DNA of 64,000 nt from Candidatus Dormiibacterota bacterium (GTDB lineage: Bacteria > Acidobacteriota > Polarisedimenticolia > Gp22-AA2): assembly GCA_035635555.1 (NCBI GenBank), contig DASQAT010000039.1, positions 1 to 64,000 of the forward strand. The letters run 5' to 3'. The notes under the pieces are model-generated. The model was not told the origin of the DNA, did not search any database, and saw only the letters and a list, made by a program, of their open reading frames with translations. Position 1 is the stretch's first letter. Every line of letters starts with the position of its first letter. The position numbers and the translations under genes were made by a program. This document shows, piece after piece, positions 18,467-28,784 of the stretch.

Positions 18467-19238
18467 CGGCGGGACTCTCCTCGGTCAGCGGGATGCTGAA
18501 ATCGGCGGCGGCGGCCCGCCCCGGCTCGATCCGGACGGTCCTCTCGAGGGGATGCGCCCGCTCGTGCCAGGCGATCACCCGGTACTCTCCGGGAGGGACG
18601 CCGTCGATCACGTAATGGCCCCGGGCGTCCGGAATCGCGAAGAACGGGTTGTCCAGGACGACGATGACGCCGCTCATGTCCGAGTGGATGTGGCAGAAGA
18701 CCTTGACGATCCCGGGCCTGTCGAAGCGCACCGACTTCGACGACCCCTTCGGGAACCTGCCGAGATCGAACGAGGCCGCCTTCGACAGAGAGAACACATT
18801 GTGGAAGATCGAATCTCCGTTCGGGAATTCGACCTGGGATCCCCTCGCGATCGCCAGGACGTGCGGGACGAAGGTCAACCCTTCCTGACGCATCACCGGA
18901 CGCGTCGTCCGCGACGGTGCGCTCGCGAGCGCCGGTGACGCCTCGAAGGAGACGATGACGTTCGCCAGCTCGCTGACCGTCGACTCCGGCTGGGGGGCGG
19001 CCGCGGGCTGTGCAAGATCGGGATAGAGGTTGAAGCGGATCTTTCTCGCGGACAGCTGTGGACCGACGACGATCGATCCCTCCAGGCGGCCGGTGGCCGC
19101 GCGCACCGCCTGCGCGGCCGCGCGCGGCACGACGAGAGGGATCGCGGCGAACGCGGTGGCGGTCAGCCAGGCGAGGACCGTCCGGCGCCGCCGCCGGAGG
19201 TCGGTGCAGTCTGGTAGCCGGTGACGGTCCTTGGGCAT
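18459..19238 (-). CDS. Exported cupredoxin-like protein with C-terminal carboxypeptidase-regulatory-like fold
   Basis: A 259-aa exported protein. Residues 1-43 hold an Arg-rich start and a hydrophobic signal. The middle (about 115-197) is a plastocyanin-type domain with the four type-1 copper ligands in order: His146 (SIFHNVF), Cys182, His185 and Met188 (FCHIHSDM). The end (about 200-259) looks like a small beta-sandwich of the carboxypeptidase-regulatory type (DARGHYVIDGVPPGEYRVI). Similar proteins are labelled methylamine-utilisation or plastocyanin-like. ATG 19238 is chosen because GGAGG lies just upstream and longer starts add only Gly-rich residues. Likely a periplasmic electron carrier or copper sensor working with the kinase it overlaps. 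Confidence 0.82.
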   Translation of the reverse strand: MPKDRHRLPDCTDLRRRRRTVLAWLTATAFAAIPLVVPRAAAQAVRAATGRLEGSIVVGPQLSARKIRFNLYPDLAQPAAAPQPESTVSELANVIVSFEASPALASAPSRTTRPVMRQEGLTFVPHVLAIARGSQVEFPNGDSIFHNVFSLSKAASFDLGRFPKGSSKSVRFDRPGIVKVFCHIHSDMSGVIVVLDNPFFAIPDARGHYVIDGVPPGEYRVIAWHERAHPLERTVRIEPGRAAAADFSIPLTEESPAGE

Positions 19239-19293
19239 CCCCCCTCCACCTTCTCGAGGTCCACCGGTCAATATAGGCGGGGGAGCGCTTTCT

Positions 19294-19929
19294 TCAATAT
19301 TGGTGACGGATTGATCGCGCCGAGGGGGATGACGAATTCGTGATCATCTGCGACACCGGGACCCCGCGGGCCGCGGCGGTCACGACGTACCTCAGAGAAG
19401 AGCGCCATAAGCCGCCGAAGGGGTAGCACGTGACGAGCGTCAGGCGGTCCCCTGCCGTCGGTTGCAGGGCGGTCCCGTCGTCTCGCGGCACCACACCCGC
19501 GCCATCGACCAGATACTCGCGCACGGCACCCGGCGTCCGCAGACGCAGGACGTCCCCCGGCGCGAGGTCGCGCAGGAATTCGAACTCGCGATCGCGGTGT
19601 CCCGCCAGGACGGAATGCCCCGGAGCGTTCGGCGGCGCTGTCCCGTCGATGTGGCCGGCGCCGAACGCCAGGGATGTCCCCGAGGCCCCCGCCAGCACCG
19701 GGCATCTCACGCGCAGCCGGTCGACCGTGAGGACCGCGATCGGGTAGGTGTCGGCCCACGCCCAGGGAGGGTGCGAGGCGCCGTCCCGGAGGTGCAGAGC
19801 GAGCGCGCGCTCGATGAGCAGGTGCGCCAGGAGAGCCTTCCCCTCGACGTAGAGCCGCCGCCCGAGGAGACCCCCGCCCGAGGACAGGAGCAGCAGCGCG
19901 ACGACGCAGAGGATCCGCCGGGCCCGCAT
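19294..19929 (-). CDS. Class GN sortase
   Basis: A 211-aa membrane-anchored cysteine transpeptidase of the Gram-negative sortase class. An N-terminal helix (about 5-24) anchors it. The catalytic residues are His111 (SVLAGHRDREFEFL), Cys168 (RLTLVTCYPFGG) and Arg180 (SSLRYVV), in the family's order. It begins one base after the stop of the gene for a VIT/VWA protein with a C-terminal sorting signal, the usual one-substrate arrangement for this class (TIGR03784 with TIGR03788). The cupredoxin operon follows 55 bases downstream on the same strand. Confidence 0.9.
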   Translation of the reverse strand: MRARRILCVVALLLLSSGGGLLGRRLYVEGKALLAHLLIERALALHLRDGASHPPWAWADTYPIAVLTVDRLRVRCPVLAGASGTSLAFGAGHIDGTAPPNAPGHSVLAGHRDREFEFLRDLAPGDVLRLRTPGAVREYLVDGAGVVPRDDGTALQPTAGDRLTLVTCYPFGGLWRSSLRYVVTAAARGVPVSQMITNSSSPSARSIRHQY

Positions 19930-19930
19930 C

Positions 19931-21976
19931 TCAGGCCTTTCCCGGCAGCCGGAGCGCCCCCGCCATGAGGACGGTGCCGGCGAGCACCAGGAGTGCGCCG
20001 AGGAGGACCAGGACCGGCTCGTCGGTCCCTCCCTGCGGCAGGTCGCCGGGCAGGCCCGAGCCCGCGGGCAACCCGTTCGCCACCCTCACCCGGGAGGAGG
20101 CCCCGGTCGCCGTGGGGAATTCCTCCTCCGCCACGAGGCTGGTGTAGGGGGTGACGATGCCGAACGTCCTCGAGACGTCGATGACGGCGGCCCGCACCGT
20201 GTCGGGGGACGCTCCATCGTCCAGGGTGTCGAGCAGGGCCTCGACCTTGGCGCGGCCCCACCGCACCGCGACGCCGGAGTCCGTGGCCGCGGGACCCTCC
20301 TCGGCCGCCTCCAGGTGTTGCGCCCCGTCGAGCGTGCTGCCGCCCAGGACCAGGCGCGGCAGCGATCGGCCGGGGGCCAGCCGGGCGGAGAGGAACAATG
20401 GCTCCCCCTCGTGCAGGTCGGGCAGAAGGGCGGGGTACGACTCGATCGGCTCCCCACCCTTCCAGGCGAGGGAAAGACCGGTCATCACGGGCCGGCTGAG
20501 ACGGGAGAAGAACGCGTCCACGCGATTCCCGGCGCCGTCCGTGGTGGAGATGAAATCGCACAGGCCCCGCCCCGCAGAGGCCATCGCGCGCATCAGGTAG
20601 CGGTTCGGCGCCGCGCCGATGCCCAGCGTGTGCAGGCGCGCCCCTGCGAGCCCCGACCGGACCTCGCTCAGGACGGCCTCCTCGTTGTCGACGGCCCCGT
20701 CGGTCAGGAAGATGATCCTCCGCGACTCCGCTGTTCGCGAGGCTCCGACCAGCGCCAGTCCCCGCGCCAGCGCCAGGTCGATGCGCGTCCCGCCGGATGC
20801 CGCGAGGGATCGGGTCCAGGCGCGCGCCTCCTCGAGATCCGGCCCCGAGGCTGGAACGAACCCGCCCCGGAATTCCCGCACCTCCTCGTTGAAGGAGAGG
20901 ATGTCGAAGGTGTCATCCGGTCGCAGCCGATCGAGCGCCAGGAGGAGCGCACCGCGCGCCTGCTCGATCGACGGGCCGGCCATCGACCCCGACACGTCGA
21001 TGATGAACAGCGTCTCCGCAGGAAGACCGCGCCCGGCCCCCACGTCGCGGAGCGGAGGCAGGATCATGGCCAGGACGTACCGCCCCTCCGGACGGTCCTC
21101 GAAGAACAGCGCCGGTCTCGGTTCGGCCGTCAGGACCGGCCTCCAGCGCAGGCGGAAGTCGCGATCGGCGGGCACCGTCTTCCCGCGCGGCTCGACCACG
21201 AGGACGCCGCCGTCATGGAAGGTCCCGATGGCGTGCGTGTCGCTCTCGACCGTGTCGACTGGAACGCCGGCGTCGATCCGGACGACCAGGCTCGCCCGCG
21301 GGAACGCCGCGCTCCCCGGGCTCGCGAGCGGCGGGCTGATCCGGGCGCTGTCCTCCCGGGGACCGGTCGTGAACCGGGGGGTGAGCGTGAGCGGGAAGGT
21401 GAGACTGAACGCATCGCCGTCGAAGGCGATCTCCTGCAGGTACTCCAGGACGATCTCGATCGATTCGCCGGGGTTGATGGCCGCGGCGGACGTCGTGAAC
21501 AGGTTCGGCCTCTCCTGCTCCACGAGCGCCGCCTTCCGCCCCTCCTGGCGCGCCTTTTCGTACACGCGCTTCGCCTCCGCCTTCTCCTCGATCACCGAGA
21601 CGATGCGGCGCCCGCCGACGCGTATCTCCATGCGGTGCAAGGCCGCGCGCTCCGGGAGCGGGAAGACGTAGACGCAGTCGATCACCTCGCCGGTCGGATT
21701 GCGGAAGGTCTGGGCGACGGTCCCGTGCACCAGGATCCCTGTCACCTCGAGCCTCACGTCGATATCGAGAACGGGGAGGGGGACGAGACCGTCCGGTGTT
21801 CTCCTCAAGAGAGAGCCCGTTCCCGCCTCCGAGGCCCTGACCGGACCGGCCGCGGCGTCGCCGCCATCGTCCCGGGCGAGGAGCGGGACGACGATGTTCC
21901 AGATGAGCGCGAGGATCACCAGAGTCCTTCCAAATGGTGTGTGCGGTCCGCCGGGGCGTGCCGCCTGGGGTGTCAT
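19931..21976 (-). CDS. VIT and von Willebrand A domain protein, dedicated sortase substrate
   Basis: A 681-aa exported protein. An N-terminal hydrophobic segment (about 17-34) is followed by a VIT domain (about 65-195; ETFRNP-like turn, CVYVFPLPERAALH) and a VWA domain (about 322-490) with a complete metal-ion adhesion motif start, IIDVSGSMAG (Asp327-x-Ser-x-Ser). The C-terminus carries a short motif LPQGG (646-650), a hydrophobic helix and a basic tail ending RLPGKA, the layout of a sortase recognition signal although LPQGG departs from LPxTG. AAGGAGG is 8 bases before the ATG. It pairs with the class GN sortase one base downstream; this pair is recurrent in Gram-negative bacteria. Confidence 0.88.
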   Translation of the reverse strand: MTPQAARPGGPHTPFGRTLVILALIWNIVVPLLARDDGGDAAAGPVRASEAGTGSLLRRTPDGLVPLPVLDIDVRLEVTGILVHGTVAQTFRNPTGEVIDCVYVFPLPERAALHRMEIRVGGRRIVSVIEEKAEAKRVYEKARQEGRKAALVEQERPNLFTTSAAAINPGESIEIVLEYLQEIAFDGDAFSLTFPLTLTPRFTTGPREDSARISPPLASPGSAAFPRASLVVRIDAGVPVDTVESDTHAIGTFHDGGVLVVEPRGKTVPADRDFRLRWRPVLTAEPRPALFFEDRPEGRYVLAMILPPLRDVGAGRGLPAETLFIIDVSGSMAGPSIEQARGALLLALDRLRPDDTFDILSFNEEVREFRGGFVPASGPDLEEARAWTRSLAASGGTRIDLALARGLALVGASRTAESRRIIFLTDGAVDNEEAVLSEVRSGLAGARLHTLGIGAAPNRYLMRAMASAGRGLCDFISTTDGAGNRVDAFFSRLSRPVMTGLSLAWKGGEPIESYPALLPDLHEGEPLFLSARLAPGRSLPRLVLGGSTLDGAQHLEAAEEGPAATDSGVAVRWGRAKVEALLDTLDDGASPDTVRAAVIDVSRTFGIVTPYTSLVAEEEFPTATGASSRVRVANGLPAGSGLPGDLPQGGTDEPVLVLLGALLVLAGTVLMAGALRLPGKA

Positions 21977-22103
21977 GCGCGAGTCCTCCTTGGGTCGTCG
22001 CGGGAAGGAATCGCAATCCGGGTGCCAGGAACGGGACGCCCGGTTCAGGCGGATCGAGGCGGGGTCGGGGATGGCGGCCGTGTCCGGGCCGGCACGCTCC
22101 GTG

Positions 22104-23846
22104 TCAGGGAGTCAACGCCGTGTGGTCGCAGGAGGGCCAGCAGCCCCTCTCGATGGCGCGGGCCCAGACCAGCGCGTGCCGGGACTCCGGCGCGGCCGGC
22201 GTGAAGGCGTGCCGCCCGGCTTCCAGGAAGCGCGGGCCGACGTAAGGCTCGCCATCGAGCAGTCCGGCGGCCGGTCCCTTCCGGGTCATGACGGCGTACT
22301 CGGCCGGAATCTCGATGTCGAACCCGATCCGGCCCCTCGCGTCGGCGCTCCTGGGCAGGTTCCGGCCCGCGACGCGCACTTCCCCCACGAGCAGGTAATT
22401 TCTCTCGATGAACCGGCGCGTCGGCTCCGGGAATCGATCGATCTTCGCGGCCGCCAGGCAGGTGCGCGTCGCGATGACCCGCTCTTCGATCGGCTCGACG
22501 ATCGATCCCTCCTGCATGCGGGCCCGCGTGATCCCCTCGAGGACGGAGTAGATGGGACGCGGGCGGAAGACCGACTCCCCCTTCATGTCGAGTACGGAAT
22601 CGCCGGGGTCGGTCAGGCGCAGGACCTGGGTCAGGAGCTCGACCTCGCGCCGGGTGCCGTCGTGTCCGGGAGGCTCGCGCCACATCACCCAGCCGATCTC
22701 GATCAATCCCGTCAACGACAGCAGGACCGCCGCCGGGACCGCCCGGCGCCACGGCGAAGGGCCCGGGAAAGGGACGGCCCGCGTCCGCGGGAAACGGGAC
22801 GCCGTGCCGACGACCAGGAGGGCCAGCAGCGGGTAGAACGGCAGCAGGTCGTACGTCGTGAACAGAGGCCACAGGAGGTGCAGGGCCGCGAAGAAGCTCC
22901 CCGCCACGAGCGCCAGGAAGACGAAACGCGTGCCGTCTTCCGGCCGGCGGGCGGTCCGGGCCAGCCATCGGGCGAAGACGATCACCAGGACGAGCGCGGG
23001 GACGAACAGGAGCGCGCGCAGGGGCCGGCTCCAGGTCCCCAGATGCGGCACGTAATTGTGCAGGACCGTGCCGTAGAGAAAGTGCCGGAGCGCCCCGTGT
23101 ATGTGGAAGTGGAGGGCCAGGGCGACAGGGGGAATCACGAGGCCGGCGAGGCCCGCCGAGATGCACGCGATCTTTCGAAGTGGCGGGACCGGGGCCGGGC
23201 GGCGACCGATGGCCAACGGCAGCGCCAGCGCGGCGATGCCGAGGGCGGCGAGCAGGAGGATGGACTTGAGCGACGAGCCGGCCGCCAGTCCGAGGAGCAG
23301 CCCGGACGCGAGACACCGGCGCCAGTGAATCCGGCCGCCGAGGAGGACCGAGAGCGCCAGGATCCAGAACATCGTCTGGAGGATGTCGGGCCGGTACTCG
23401 ATCGATCGACCGAGGAAATTGGGGATCAATCCCAGGAGCGCGGCGGCGCGCAGACCGGCGCGCCGTCCGAGAAGCCGGCGTCCGATCAGGTAGGTCCCCC
23501 ACACGATGACCAGGACGAACGGTATCATCGCCAGACGCATGTCGTAGAGAATCGCGGGCGTCTCGCCGATGCGGGCCAGGAGGGGCGCGCTCAGCATGTG
23601 GAAGAGCGGCATGTGGTTGTCGAACACGTCGCGGTACTGCAGAAGCCCGCGGGTCCAGGCCCAGACCACGTGCAGGTGCTGCCACTCGTCCGAATCGAAG
23701 TCGTGGTGGAAGACGTAGTAGAGGCGGAGCGCGAGCGCGACGGCGAACAGGGCCGCGAGAACGAGGCGTTCAGCGAGGTCCGGCCATGGGTCCGCGGCAT
23801 CGTCCGCGTTCCCGGCAGGAGTCCAGTCTGGCGACGAGCGGCTCAT
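22104..23846 (-). CDS. GT-C family membrane glycosyltransferase (ArnT/PMT-like)
   Basis: A 580-aa polytopic protein with roughly ten hydrophobic helices. The first external loop carries FDSDEWQHLHVVWAW with the Asp-Glu pair expected of GT-C enzymes that use lipid-phosphate-linked sugars, and DNHMPLFHMLSAPL resembles the ArnT/GT83 and GT39 families. The C-terminal 150 residues are soluble and probably periplasmic (EYAVMTRKGPAAGLLDGEPY), as in similar proteins. Substrates cannot be inferred; a lipid or protein glycosylation role in the envelope is likely. A lipase maturation factor gene follows upstream on the same strand with 100 bases between. Confidence 0.82.
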   Translation of the reverse strand: MSRSSPDWTPAGNADDAADPWPDLAERLVLAALFAVALALRLYYVFHHDFDSDEWQHLHVVWAWTRGLLQYRDVFDNHMPLFHMLSAPLLARIGETPAILYDMRLAMIPFVLVIVWGTYLIGRRLLGRRAGLRAAALLGLIPNFLGRSIEYRPDILQTMFWILALSVLLGGRIHWRRCLASGLLLGLAAGSSLKSILLLAALGIAALALPLAIGRRPAPVPPLRKIACISAGLAGLVIPPVALALHFHIHGALRHFLYGTVLHNYVPHLGTWSRPLRALLFVPALVLVIVFARWLARTARRPEDGTRFVFLALVAGSFFAALHLLWPLFTTYDLLPFYPLLALLVVGTASRFPRTRAVPFPGPSPWRRAVPAAVLLSLTGLIEIGWVMWREPPGHDGTRREVELLTQVLRLTDPGDSVLDMKGESVFRPRPIYSVLEGITRARMQEGSIVEPIEERVIATRTCLAAAKIDRFPEPTRRFIERNYLLVGEVRVAGRNLPRSADARGRIGFDIEIPAEYAVMTRKGPAAGLLDGEPYVGPRFLEAGRHAFTPAAPESRHALVWARAIERGCWPSCDHTALTP

Positions 23847-23906
23847 CAGCGGACCCCGTGTCTCGGAGGGATCGATGCAGCGATCCTGGGGAAGAAGGCG
23901 ACGGCG

Positions 23907-23912
23907 ATTATA
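23907..23912 (-). promoter_or_regulatory. Perfect TATAAT -10-like element upstream of the glycosyltransferase
   Basis: On the minus strand the hexamer TATAAT occurs about 60 bases before the glycosyltransferase ATG, in a GC-rich stretch where such a word is rare by chance. No convincing -35 lies 16-18 bases upstream, so an extended or activator-dependent promoter would have to be assumed. Confidence 0.3.
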
Positions 23913-23946
23913 CTCAAGGATCGACCCCGCGGCGGCCGCGGCTGTC

Positions 23947-25554
23947 CTAGGGCGAGCCGCCGTCCGGCAGCCAGCCGTGGGCCGCCAGGAAACGCCGCAG
24001 GCGCGGGTCGTCCGCCGACAGCGGCGGGATCCAGGTGCCGAGGAGCGTGCGTCGCCAGTACACCCCCTCGGGGTTGCCGGGCGGCGCGAACTCGTAGCGG
24101 TAGTACTGGGCCCGGATGGTGCGCGGCGGATGATCGGGGAACGGGTCGTTCGCGAGCAGCCCCAGGACCCCCCGGTCGTTGTGCAGGAGCTTCCAGATCA
24201 GATGGACCGTCCACGGATAGCGCTCGGGCACCGACATGGCGGCGAACCAGATCTGCCAGTCGAGACGCGGCTGGTAGGGGGCTACGAGCGCCGGCCGCCT
24301 CGCCGGGTCGCCCGGCTTGGCCTCGAACTCGTACTCCTTCCACTGCGTCGCGCCGGTGATCGTCTCATCGTCCGTTCCCTCGAACACGATTTCGCGGCGC
24401 TCCTTGCCGACGCTGCCGAAGGCGCCGTAGGTGTTCACCAGGGATAGTCTGTTGAAAGAGGTGTTCATCGCCTGGTGGCTCGACAGGAGGTTCTTCACCG
24501 GATAGTAGCTGAGAAGCGCCACCATCACGACGAGGACGGCCGAGGCGATCGACTGCGCGGCCGAGGCGCCGGCGCGCGCGGCCGCCTGCTCGGAGCGGCG
24601 CACGATCGCCTTGGGAAGGACGCGGCGCAGGAGCGAGTCATCGAAGCAGGCGAGCATCGGCACGATCGTGAGATAGTTCAGGAACGACAGGTTGCCGCTC
24701 AGGATCAGGATGATCTGAAAGGTGACCATGAGGAAGCCGCCCACGTGCCGGAGACGTCTCGGACCAAAGGACAGCCACGGCGCCGCGAGCTCGCAGACAT
24801 GGTTCCACACGACCCCGCCGCGATGGAACCACTTCGGCATGAAATGCAGCCAGCGGCTCAACGGGTTCGGGATCGGCTGCGTCTCGTAGTGGTAGTAGAG
24901 ACAGGTCAGGTCGCGCCAGCAGGCGTCGCCGCGGATCTTGATCAGACCCGCCCCCAGCATGATCCGGAAGGCCAGCCAGCGGAACAGCCAGATGACCGGC
25001 GTCGGCGGCGGCAGACGCGGGAACGGACGCGGGTCGACGAGCGGACAGAGGAAGGCGGCCAGAAAGCCGGTCTCCAGGAGCTGGATCTCCCACCCGTATC
25101 CGTACCAGTCCTGGCCGATGTGGACGTACGACATGTAGATCGCCCACATCAGGAGAAGCAGGATTGAGTTGGCGAAGCCGAGGACGACGAGGATCGAAAG
25201 CCCGACGCCGGCCCACGCCAGGGTCACGAGGAGACCGTCCGACGCGTCGATCCAGAACAGGCTCGGGAACTGCAGAAATCCATCGAGATGTGAGCCGAAG
25301 TACTCGGTGGCCCGCTCAAGGAAGGAGCGGGCCGGCAGGAGGCCGTGCGAGCCGATGAGGGGAAGGACCTGAGTGGCGAGAGACAGGAAGGCGAAGAAGT
25401 ACACGACTCCGAGCAGGCGCAGGATGACGAAGCGGGTGAGCCAGAAGGACGGAGGCGGTCCGAGACGGGAGCGGAGCCTCGCGAGACGGTCGCCGAGGTC
25501 GCGGGGCGCGCCCTCTTTCCCCGCCGCCGGGGATAATCTATCCTCTGTCGACAC
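23947..25554 (-). CDS. Lipase maturation factor family membrane protein
   Basis: A multi-helix membrane protein of about 535 aa, related to lipase maturation factor LMF1 (PF06762), which in animals assists lipase folding in the ER; bacterial members are of unknown role. Family-like segments include FWLTRFVILRLLGVVYF, IGQDWYGYGWEIQLLETGF, GAGLIKIRGDACWRDLTCL and YHYETQPIPNPLSRWLH, and the soluble tail has TQWKEYEFEAKPGDP and YQPRLDWQIWFAAM. No ATG precedes the first helix; the GTG at 25554 (with another GTG at 25572) is the likely start, 28 bases from the divergent ceramidase-like gene. Exact start uncertain. Cys residues in the CWRDLTC loop could form a disulfide. Confidence 0.83.
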   Translation of the reverse strand: MSTEDRLSPAAGKEGAPRDLGDRLARLRSRLGPPPSFWLTRFVILRLLGVVYFFAFLSLATQVLPLIGSHGLLPARSFLERATEYFGSHLDGFLQFPSLFWIDASDGLLVTLAWAGVGLSILVVLGFANSILLLLMWAIYMSYVHIGQDWYGYGWEIQLLETGFLAAFLCPLVDPRPFPRLPPPTPVIWLFRWLAFRIMLGAGLIKIRGDACWRDLTCLYYHYETQPIPNPLSRWLHFMPKWFHRGGVVWNHVCELAAPWLSFGPRRLRHVGGFLMVTFQIILILSGNLSFLNYLTIVPMLACFDDSLLRRVLPKAIVRRSEQAAARAGASAAQSIASAVLVVMVALLSYYPVKNLLSSHQAMNTSFNRLSLVNTYGAFGSVGKERREIVFEGTDDETITGATQWKEYEFEAKPGDPARRPALVAPYQPRLDWQIWFAAMSVPERYPWTVHLIWKLLHNDRGVLGLLANDPFPDHPPRTIRAQYYRYEFAPPGNPEGVYWRRTLLGTWIPPLSADDPRLRRFLAAHGWLPDGGSP

Positions 25555-25582
25555 CTCGGGGGACTCGCCCACGTCGTCGAAG

Positions 25583-27124
25583 ATGTTAGGGGGCCTCGCC
25601 GGCCCGGTCAACCTCGCGCCACTCCTCCTCGTGCTGCTGGCGCTCTCCGCCCTCGCTTCGTCCGGCTGCGCAGCGCACGGCGGGCCTCGCCCGGGACCAA
25701 CGGCTCCCGGGACGAACGCCACGGCCGGGAGGCCCGCCGCCGCGCGCGCCTCCACGGCGGGCGTGAGCCTCACGGGTCAAGGCCCGATCCGGGCCGGGGC
25801 CGCGTGGCGGGTCATCACTCCCGACCTCTCCTCGGGGACACCCCCCCGCATGGCCGGCTTCGGGCAGGGGAGGGACGCGACCGGGGTCCACGACGACCTG
25901 TACGCGCGCGCCCTCGTGATCGAGGTCGGGGAGGCCTCGATCGCCCTCGTGGCGCTCGACCTCATCGGGTTCTTCCACGATGACGTCGTCCGGATCAGGG
26001 AGGAGATCAAGGCGCGTCATCCCGAAGTGGGCGCGGGGTACGTCATGGTGTGCAGCACGCACACGCACGCAGGACCCGATCTCATCGGCCTGTGGACGCC
26101 TGCCGGCGTCCCGCTCGACCCGGACTACGTCGCGCACGTCCGCTCGGAGGCGGCGGATGCCGTCGCCGAGGCGTGGCGCGCCAGGCGGCCGGCGCGTCTG
26201 TCGTTCGTCTCCGCCCGCCTGCCCGAGCTCGTGCACGACTCCCGCCTGCCCGAGGTCATCGATCCCACCGCCGTCCTGATGAAGGCGGATTCGGCCGACG
26301 GCCGGGACACGATCGCCACCCTGGTCAACTTCGCCAGCCATCCGGAGTCGCTGGGACGCGGCAACACGCTCCTTTCGTCCGATTACCCGGGGTGGACGCG
26401 GCACGTCCTGGAGGAGGAGTTCGGCGGCGTGGCGATCTTCACCAGCGGCGCCATCGGCGGTCTGCTCACCCCGCTGGGGGTCGGCCTCACCGATCCCGTG
26501 AATGGGGAGGCGATCCCGGAGAAGAGCTTCAGTTTGATGCAGGCGTATGGAGACCGCCTGGCGCGGGCGCTCATCGCCGTCTGGCGGGCGTCCGCCGAGG
26601 AGAACGGGAAGGGGTCGTCGTTCGTCGATCGGGGGACCCTCGACGTCCGCTCGAGTGCCCTGCGCGTGCCGCTCGATAATCCGCGCTTCATCCGGGGTCT
26701 GACCGAAGGCCGGATCCGGCCACGCGAGGTCGGAGACGACGGCACGCTCAAGAGCGAGGAGGCGGTGGTGACCCTGCGCGCGGCCGGGAGCAAGGAGCCG
26801 CTGGCCCGTCTCGCCTGCGTCCCGGGAGAGATCTATCCGGAGCTCGTTCTGGGCGGCATCCAGGATCCGCAGGATCCGGGGGCCGACTTCCCCGGCACGC
26901 CCGCCGAACGCCCGCTCGGACCGATGCTCGGCTCGCGGCACCGGCTCGTCGTCAGCCTGTGCAATGACGAGCTGGGGTACATCATCCCGATGTCGGAGTG
27001 GGACGAAAAGCCGCCGTTCGCCTACGGCCGGGACTCGCCGCAGTACGGTGAGATGAACTCGGTCGGCCCCAGGGTCGCGCCGCTGGTGCTCCGGACCTTC
27101 GAGGATCTCCTCAGCCGGCCGTGA
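25583..27124 (+). CDS. Neutral/alkaline ceramidase-family lipoprotein
   Basis: A 513-aa exported protein. A lipoprotein signal ends at LASSGC (lipidated Cys near residue 23) and is followed by a Gly/Pro/Ala-rich linker. The rest matches the neutral/alkaline non-lysosomal ceramidase N-terminal family (PF04734): ITPDLSSGTPPRMAGFGQG, VHDDLYARALVIE, ALDLIGF and the zinc-site motif CSTHTHAGPDLIG, later NFASHPESLG. Members hydrolyse N-acyl sphingolipids or, in many bacteria, unknown amides. It lacks the separate C-terminal domain of longer ceramidases. Start ATG 25583 is the codon that opens the signal peptide. It is divergent from the lipase maturation factor gene with only 28 bases between, so both probably share control signals. 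Confidence 0.85.
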   Translation: MLGGLAGPVNLAPLLLVLLALSALASSGCAAHGGPRPGPTAPGTNATAGRPAAARASTAGVSLTGQGPIRAGAAWRVITPDLSSGTPPRMAGFGQGRDATGVHDDLYARALVIEVGEASIALVALDLIGFFHDDVVRIREEIKARHPEVGAGYVMVCSTHTHAGPDLIGLWTPAGVPLDPDYVAHVRSEAADAVAEAWRARRPARLSFVSARLPELVHDSRLPEVIDPTAVLMKADSADGRDTIATLVNFASHPESLGRGNTLLSSDYPGWTRHVLEEEFGGVAIFTSGAIGGLLTPLGVGLTDPVNGEAIPEKSFSLMQAYGDRLARALIAVWRASAEENGKGSSFVDRGTLDVRSSALRVPLDNPRFIRGLTEGRIRPREVGDDGTLKSEEAVVTLRAAGSKEPLARLACVPGEIYPELVLGGIQDPQDPGADFPGTPAERPLGPMLGSRHRLVVSLCNDELGYIIPMSEWDEKPPFAYGRDSPQYGEMNSVGPRVAPLVLRTFEDLLSRP

Positions 27125-27131
27125 CGGGCGC

Positions 27132-28727
<1,596 letters not shown>

Positions 28728-28784
28728 CCGGCCCCTAAGATAGCATCGGAGGGCTCATGCTAGTCTTCGTCGAGGAGAAACTTC

